From positions 41,626,328 to 41,690,327 of the forward strand of contig NC_068340.1 of NCBI RefSeq assembly GCF_014633365.1: 64,000 bases of DNA. Reading direction: 5' to 3'. Under the pieces are notes generated by a model, which saw only the letters and a program-made list of their open reading frames with translations, was not told where the DNA came from and searched no databases. Source of the stretch: Diospyros lotus (lineage: Eukaryota; Streptophyta; Magnoliopsida; Ericales; Ebenaceae). Shown here one piece after another: positions 57,565 through 64,000 of the stretch. The stretch's first letter is position 1. Each line of letters opens with the position of its first letter. The translations under genes and the position numbers were made by a program.

Positions 57565-58310
57565 AGGTAATTAAATTGTCTAAAATTAAATTTTAGGAAA
57601 AATCATTTGAAGGTGTTTGATTAGCTTAATTTTTTACCTAAAAATTGTTATATTTTTTTTAACTTTTAGTGTTTGATTGTTATTATTTTTTATGAAAATA
57701 ATCACATACACATGCAGATAAACAACAAATACACAAATCAATAATCAATTACATAAAATAATCAAATATATGCATATTTAAAAAATAAATCAAATATACA
57801 TACATAAAATATTCAAAAAATAAACCAAATATACATATACACCCAATGAAAGGATGAAGGAGCCATCGTCACTGATCGCCACTGCCATCGTCGTTCACTC
57901 CTCGATCACTAACCGTCGCTTTTGCTTGCTGCCTCTCTTTCACTCACTCTGTTGTTGCCTCTCGTTCACTTGCCTTCTCTCTCGCTTAGTCCGTTGTTGC
58001 CTTTCGTTCACTCATTGGCCAATCTCTTGCTGCAGATCTGCTTCCAGATCTTAGGGGAAGCCGGACATCAAAACAAGAAGATGAAAGAGGGTCGGGTGTG
58101 AGAGTACAATTGCTTAGAAAACATTTTCTTCCCTCTCTCCCCTCAACGGGAATTTCTTTTCCAGCAAAAGTGAGAAAAGAGTATCACATGACCACAACTT
58201 GAAAAATAATTTTCCTAAAAAATTTGATCAATCAAACACCTCAAAAGCAAGAATTTAGATAAAAAATGACTATTTTTCATAGAAAATATGCCCAATCAAA
58301 TAGGCCCTTA
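57565..58310. mobile_element. MITE-like insertion in the B3 flank
   Basis: Interrupts a flank that resumes at TTAGTTAATTTATCATTT. The right end reads, from the right, GGGCCTATTTGATTGGGC, a Harbinger-like end. A matching GGTGTTTGATTAG lies near the left side. The left boundary is unclear. The serine/cysteine-rich frame 57854-58054 has no support. Confidence 0.4.
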
Positions 58311-59520
58311 GTTAATTTATCATTTATGCTTTACATTTTAATTCACATAAAGGAGAAATTTGCATTTGCATCTAGTCCTAAATGACTAAAAATTATAATG
58401 GATAGTTAAAAAGGTTACAATTAAACCAAACTGATTTGAGTTTTGCTAAGTTTAACTTTAGCTCTGCGAACCAATTTTTGAGACTTGAGCTCGAGTGCTT
58501 GCTGCCAAGGCAATAGTGGGAGGTAGCGACCAGTGGTATTCAGTGATGAATGCAAATTGTTAGAGAAGGCAAATGATTGCAAGCATCATTTTGGTCGGCG
58601 AAGGCAAATGGTCGCAGCCTAAAGTGGTTGCCGTCACTGGAAAAGACAAATGATTGTAGGCACGAAATAACATGTCATCGTCAAACGATGGACGGTCACA
58701 ACCATCGCTGGCTTCTCCTTCTAGCCCTTTATTATCAATAGCCACCGGTGAGTCTTCGATATTTCTCTGATGGATTCTTTTTTTGCAACTATTCATTTTC
58801 TTCTTTACACACAGGTATATCTACTAGTTTGTATTTTGTATATGTATATTATATTAAATATTCTCATGTATATGTGTAGTTGTTATATATCAACTTTGTA
58901 GTGTTGGTTCTTGTTCTAGGTCGAATTGACCTAGCATCTTGAAAAATTTTAATTATTTAACCTAGATAATGAGACATGGGACAATGACCCAAATAGAGAT
59001 AAATAATACTAAATATATTTAATTTAATTATATTAATAATATTATTATTATTTAAATTTTAATTATTTTATATTAAATAATATATTTAAAAATTATAAAT
59101 AAATCTATTAATATATTTATAAATAAGTTTGTTTACAAATTATTCGCAAACTTAAATTGAATATGTTTTTATGTTTTTTTTACGAGTCTTCAATTGAATA
59201 TCTTCTCGAAATGAAACAAATTTTATTGAGTTCAACTCTATTATAAATTGAATTTTAAAATTAATCTCAATCTCTTATTAATAAACTTAAACGAGTTCTA
59301 TTGAACCGAATATCCAACTGCTTGCAAGCCACTCTACTCACTTGCAATTTTGTTAGTCAATATTACGTACTAACATAAAGACTGGATACGAAGACTAAGT
59401 AAAATATCTTTATCAGTTTCCCTCGGGATTGAAGTCAATCATACGTTCAGATAAAGAAATGGGCACTAAGTAAATGGTAGTCACCGTAATTAGAATAGTT
59501 GAAAACGGACGCAGACACAG
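58311..59520 (+). other. Second copy of the B-type 3' flank and AT spacer
   Basis: 58400-58790 repeats 57230-57560, a tandem duplication of flank sequence. 58960-59330 matches the AT-rich spacer at 9900-10200. No gene. Confidence 0.5.
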
Positions 59521-59525
59521 TCCAC

Positions 59526-59579
59526 TATATAAACAAAGACTTGCTGGGCTGACTTTTCTCCAACTCCTTCCTACAATTG
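59526..59579 (+). promoter_or_regulatory. D promoter and leader exon
   Basis: TATATAAAC (59526-59534), then TTGCTGGGCTGACTTTTCTCC and CTACAATTG|GTAATTA with a donor after 59579. The leader end matches the other genes; the TATA context matches the A1 upstream region. Confidence 0.45.
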
Positions 59580-59794
59580 GTAATTAAGATATTACCCCAT
59601 CTTCTTCCTGAGATCAAAACCCAACTGTTTGTGCTTCTCAAACAAAATGAATACATATATATATATATATATTGTTATTTTGTGTGATTCAAAATTAATT
59701 ACTGTATTGCTTTAGGCCATCAGTTCTTGATGACCGACGTGCCATTTTGTTAGCAGTTCATATGGTGATGTTTTGTAAGCCATTGATTCCTTGT

Positions 59795-60200
59795 TAACCT
59801 AGATCCAACGTCCAGATTTCTCCTTGGCCTCATAGATAATGCTCACGTCGGCAGACAGAGACTCTTCAAGCAAATCAGAGAAAATCACTGGGTTGTGTGA
59901 GAGAGTGAAAGAGGAGAGTGAGTGCTGGGAGATTGCTCGGGTTTTACAGGAGCATCTTGTACTCTTTTTCTTCTGCTTGTTTCGCAATACTGTAAGTGTG
60001 TTCTTGATTTGTTTCTTTGTATCATTGCAATCTCTTGGTTCTTCGAGATTAAGTGGATTGACCAGGGCCGAAACCCCTGCCGTGAGTAGGATCCATTTAC
60101 GGATCCGAACACGTAAGTTCTCGGTGTACATTTTGCGCGTGGGTGTGTTGGGATTTTTCTGTTTCTGTTCTTTGTTCTTCTTGTTTGTGTTGGTTTGACG
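59795..60200 (+). mobile_element. LTR-like remnant in the D leader intron
   Basis: Contains CTTGGTTCTTCGAGATTAAG, TGCCGTGAGTAGGATCC and GGATCCGAACACGTAAGTTC, which resemble the R/U5 part of plant copia LTRs. The other leader introns lack it. Frames on both strands here are overlapping shadows. Class is uncertain. Confidence 0.35.
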
Positions 60201-60355
60201 CTTACAGGTTTGAGAAGTAACATATATATATATATATATATATGATCTTTTTCTGGGTTCTTAATTTTGTGCAAGTTTTAAAGATGATCTATTGATCTAC
60301 AGCTGGGTGATAGAATTGCATTTTGATCGATTGAGAAGCCAAAAGCTCAACAAGA

Positions 60356-61889
60356 ATGGGAATAATAACGGGTACTCTTCTTGTCTCGATGGCCACTTAT
60401 AAAGGTAAAGGCCCTTCAATCAATTCCCAATGGAGGTAGATATATAATATATGCATTGATTCAAACTCATTCCACACACATTTTCACTTGGATTAGTAGA
60501 AGTTAATGCATGTGGTTTATTCATTAGTTCCTTTTTTTTATGTTTGCCCAGCATGTTAATTCTTTCTATTTCTGGGAAGAATTTTTATACTCAAAGAAGA
60601 GAATGACCAATTGACCTTGCTTTTTTATCTTTCTTTCTTTCTTTCTTTTTTTTTTTCCAATTCTGCAGTTGTTAAAATGGTCAAAAAAAGGAAGGCTAGA
60701 AAGAAAGCGAAAGATGCTAAAGTTAAGATGGATGTGCAATTGGACTTGGGTATGTATTTTAATGTGAAATGTGTTTTATGGAATCAAACGTATGAATGGT
60801 ATGATAATCCGTGTTTTATTCAGTACTACACTTAATTACTCCTCGTGAGCACTGTTTTCCTTTGTGTCATGAATATCAAGTGAAATAGAGCAAGCAAATT
60901 TGAAACGAACACACAAGATTTATATGGTTTGATCACCAGATGTGATCTACCCTATGGAGAGAGGCGGGTCAATGTACTATGGAGAAAATTGAGCAGATAC
61001 AAGAATTTATGATCTCATGAAACCCCCAATCAAAATACACCCTTTCTATTCTCTCATTAACTGTAAAAAACAAAGAGGAACCAAATACGTATGGCTAAAA
61101 CAGAAAAAGGACCCAAATTAGAACTACTCCATACCACTGCCCTTCTCTTCCCCCACAGGTCCCCAGAAAAAAAATCCCATTTGGGTCTTCTCCCTAATTA
61201 TTTGAGTTGGGTCTAACTTTGAATTGGGTCTTCTCCCAGAATCAGAAATCAAGATATTCCCTTACACTTATTATTCTTTTTTGGCAGATAAACCTGACGA
61301 AAAAAACAGCCCAGACCCAGAACCTGTGATGGAATATGAGTCAGACCCAGAACCTGTGATGGAATATGAGTCACTTGAGAAGAAGGCTAAAGAACTGAAG
61401 CAAGAAGGGAAGGGGATTCGGAGGAGAGAGGATGAAGCAATCGACTCTTATGGAAGGCATGTTCAAACACTCATGCCACTGCATGGCGTTGCCTCTATCT
61501 ATCTCTAACTAAGTTACCCCCATGATAGCCTGTGGGTCTCGGTTATGATGACAATTCTCTTCTTCTTTGCCTTCGGGGTTGCCTTTAGGACGGCATTGAC
61601 AAAGCTCGAGAAAATATCTCAGTCGACTGGGGACCTCAGGAGAAGGCAGAAAGATTTGCAGGAGCAAGTCAAAGAATTTAAAGAATTATTTAGAGAGCTT
61701 TCGCGTCAGATGCGTAGGCAAATTGCGGGGCTGGAGGAAGCCATAGCTGAGGCCATGGAGCTATCTAAATCAAAAGATAAGCAGGCCAACGAATCATCGG
61801 TGCTTCTCCCTCTCGCAGCTTGTGCAGTTGCATATGGGCTCTGTTTTCCTCTGGTCGCTAGCCTCTACACATCCCACATCCATAAATAA
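60356..61889 (+). pseudogene. D: divergent family member with one nonsense codon
   Basis: Exons 60303-60404 (ATG 60356), 60669-60749 and 61288-61889, with phase 1 junctions. N-terminus MGIITGTLLVSMATYK is weakly hydrophobic. Exon 2 is strongly basic (KKRKARKKAKDAKVK), unlike the A and B linkers. Exon 3 opens with two copies of a 30-bp repeat encoding SDPEPVMEYE, then the usual helix (LEKKAKELKQEGKGI), hairpin, coiled coil and LLPLAACAVAYGLC. A TAA at 61506-61508 replaces the CAA (Gln) found in B1 and B2; after it the frame is open again to 61889. The final donor is deleted, so the protein would end TSHIHK. Either a very young pseudogene or a 116-residue product. Confidence 0.6.
60880..61150. 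mobile_element. Unclassified insertion in D intron 2
   Basis: Carries ACACAAGATTTATATGGTTT and GATCTACCCTATGGAGAGAG, similar in style to the insertion after A1 (TATATGGTTCGGCC). No termini or coding seen. Confidence 0.3.
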
Positions 61890-62864
61890 ATTTCTAATAT
61901 TCGCTTGTCTGTCTTAATTTTCTCATGTCCATGAGTTAATGAATTGTCACAGCTGCTGCTTTCAACCATTCTGCAAGTGCAAACCTGTCTATTAATGCTA
62001 ATCCACCACAGCGGAAAGGACTGGGATTTTAAGGCGCTGCCCTGAGAGGAGGTGAACTATGAACTATGAAGCAATCAAGCAATCAAGTCAAGTCCCTGGA
62101 CACAGTTTTCAGTCTTCCCTGTTTGTTTGTTTTTGTATTGAGTCTGCTTTTACAGAATCTGTTGGATATTTTTCATTAAAAACAAGGAATGTAACACGTG
62201 CTATGCACGTGCAAGTTAAGAAATACAATTGATAGTTAAAATTTATAATTTGTTTAGGCAATATTTGTATATGAAGATGAATTTGGATAGTTAAAATTTA
62301 ATTGGTTTCATGTTAAATATAAGATATTATGAGTTTAAATCTTAGTCTGACCATAAACCTTTGTTTTTTGAATGAAATAGTCAAAAGAGTACTATTAAAA
62401 TATTTTAAATTTAAGAAAAAGATTTAATTTCTTTAAAGATTCAAAAGGGGGTCTACTCTTTGCCTGCATTTTATATCATTTCATTGCCATGTCATAAAAG
62501 TTGTCTCTTCAAGTCAATTGGATGAAACTATATATATTCATTTTCCCATTTCAGTTTGATACTATTAGTTAATTTATCGTTTATACTCTACATTTTCTTT
62601 CAAATAAAATAGAAATTTACATTTGCATCTCATCCTAAATGACTAAAAATTATAACATTGCTCGATAAAGATTGGAAATGCAATTAAATAGAGCTAAGTC
62701 GAGTTTCGCTGATTTTAGTTTCTAAACTCGAGCTCAAGCACTTGTTGTTGAGTGGTGGTGGTAGCTAGCAATAATAGACGATGAATACAGATTATCAAAT
62801 AAGGTGAATGGTTGCAAGCAGATGCAGAGACGATGGAAAAAGGGAATGGTTGCAGGTGTTGGTG
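61890..62864 (+). other. D last-exon remnant and 3' flank
   Basis: 61953-61990 still resembles the last exon (GCTGCTTTCAACCATTCTGC), but no donor feeds it. The rest is the B-type flank, with the double G-box at 62195-62211. Non-coding. Confidence 0.5.
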
Positions 62865-64000
62865 GGTGTCGAATCCAACAAATAATAAATTCTTACTCCT
62901 AAAAATGTAAATTGTGATAGTGATGAATAAGGTCGTATCCACAGAAATTGGTTAGATTTATTCCTTTGAAAAATTAAAATAAATAGAAAAAAATAATTGG
63001 AGGTTTTGAAATTTTAGAATTTAAACAATTTAAAATAAAACAAATGCAGAGATATGAATTAATAGAAAATCAGTTAAGCAAGTATCCAGTTCAAAGTATA
63101 ATCTTAGAATTGATTCGAGGAATTGATCATTGATGCAAAAATAAAATCCTCCATTCTTTCACTAAATTGGTTATGGTTATTAACAAGCTTTAATAACCCA
63201 TCCCTCCTTACTTTGATGATAATCAAGACAAACTTATTGATTATTTCCCTTGTTAATAAATAACCCTACACAAGCTCTTAAGGTTTAATTTATCAACAGC
63301 TTTAATTATTAGAAAGACGACCAATTCTAATCAATGAATACACAAGCTCGATTCATTTAAGGTAGATTATATATCTCCTTAACATAAATTAAAAACCTAT
63401 CCGTAATCAATTATGTTAATTGCCACCAATATTAGAATATCTAAACAATTACGGATTCAAATTTCTAATTGGCAATATATTGTTTTCACAATTATACAAC
63501 GGGCCATTTATATTAATTAATCGAAACAATAATTTCAACAAATATAGAAGATATATAAATAGAGAAAGAATAAGAGAATAATGAAAATTAATTCGATCTC
63601 ACAATTTTTGTAAAATCAAAACTTTGATTATTTTTGAACTGAAATAAGAGTTTAACAATCTATCAAAAATAAAAGAAAACACCTAACGGAGAAAGAAAAG
63701 AATTTGCCGCGTGCGCCACTGTTGTGCTCGTGAATCTTCTGCTCCGTTCTCCTCAATTGCGCCGCTTTGTTGCTTCTCCCTCTCTGCCTTTTGCGCTGCT
63801 TTCATTAATATATATATATATATATGCGTATGCAGTGCCCTTCGTCTTCAACTCCATGAGCCTTGAATTATACAATCACATTGCACATGCGTGGGCCTCC
63901 AATTGAAACATCATATTATTATAATATTCTCACTTTTAATTGCACCTTCAAAGTCACAGCTTCCTGGACTTCAATTTTAACTTCAGCATATGTGGGCCGT
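62865..64000. repeat. Unclassified dispersed repeat, runs off the window
   Basis: Starts around GTGGGTGTCGAATCC and includes AAGGTCGTATCCACAGAAAT, a motif type common in dispersed plant repeats. AT-rich with a TA microsatellite at 63807-63824. No coding frame that I trust. Confidence 0.4.

Noticed and set aside
59799..60274. Coding frames on both strands in the D leader intron
   Set aside because: Plus and minus frames overlap fully, and the region looks like an LTR remnant absent from paralogous introns.

Overview
This is plant nuclear DNA, almost certainly from a eudicot. It is AT-rich, has GT-AG introns, and is dense with plant transposon classes: Ty1/copia, CACTA, hAT, Mutator-like, SINE-like and MITEs. 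There are no bacterial operons, no CRISPR array and no rRNA, and I found no intact tRNA. I cannot name the species.

The window is one tandem gene cluster torn up by transposons. At least nine copies or relics belong to a single membrane/coiled-coil protein family that I do not recognise. The ideal member has a TATA box and a non-coding leader exon, a first coding exon with a hydrophobic anchor, one to three tiny linker exons, a main exon (coiled coil, hydrophobic hairpin, coiled coil, C-terminal hydrophobic segment) and a short last exon. Nearly all junctions are phase 1, so cassettes can be gained or lost without breaking frame.

Layout. 1-1.4 kb: relic C1 with a Mutator-like insertion. 2.2-8.8 kb: gene B1, with a doubled promoter block, a copia LTR remnant and a CACTA element in its introns. 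9-15.6 kb: AT-rich DNA, a CACTA fragment, a relic exon, a foldback Mutator-like element and a hAT MITE. 16.4-17.7 kb: relic C2, with the same Mutator-like insertion as C1. 18.6-33 kb: gene B2, carrying a complete dead copia element and a 4.9 kb inverted pair of LTR-like sequences. 33-37 kb: a MITE, a non-autonomous hAT and a CACTA element. 38.2-40.7 kb: gene A1, the cleanest member. 43.4 kb: relic C3, cut by a CACTA element. 45.8-52 kb: gene A2, whose upstream region carries a 3.1 kb hAT element with a broken transposase, and which has a premature stop. 55.2-55.8 kb: B3, a promoter fused to half of a main exon. 55.8-57.1 kb: a second non-autonomous hAT. 59.5-61.9 kb: member D, with different N-terminal exons and one nonsense codon. 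From 62.9 kb to the end: an unclassified repeat.

Shared insertions give the history. C1 and C2 carry the same Mutator-like element at the same base. The B1 and B2 introns carry the same copia insertion site and the same SINE-like insertion. The B1 and B2 segments therefore arose by duplication after those insertions, while other elements came later. Only A1 is open from start to stop with the ancestral C-terminus. B1 and B2 stay open but share a frame-changing duplication near the C-terminus. All splice models and functions are inferred from this sequence alone.
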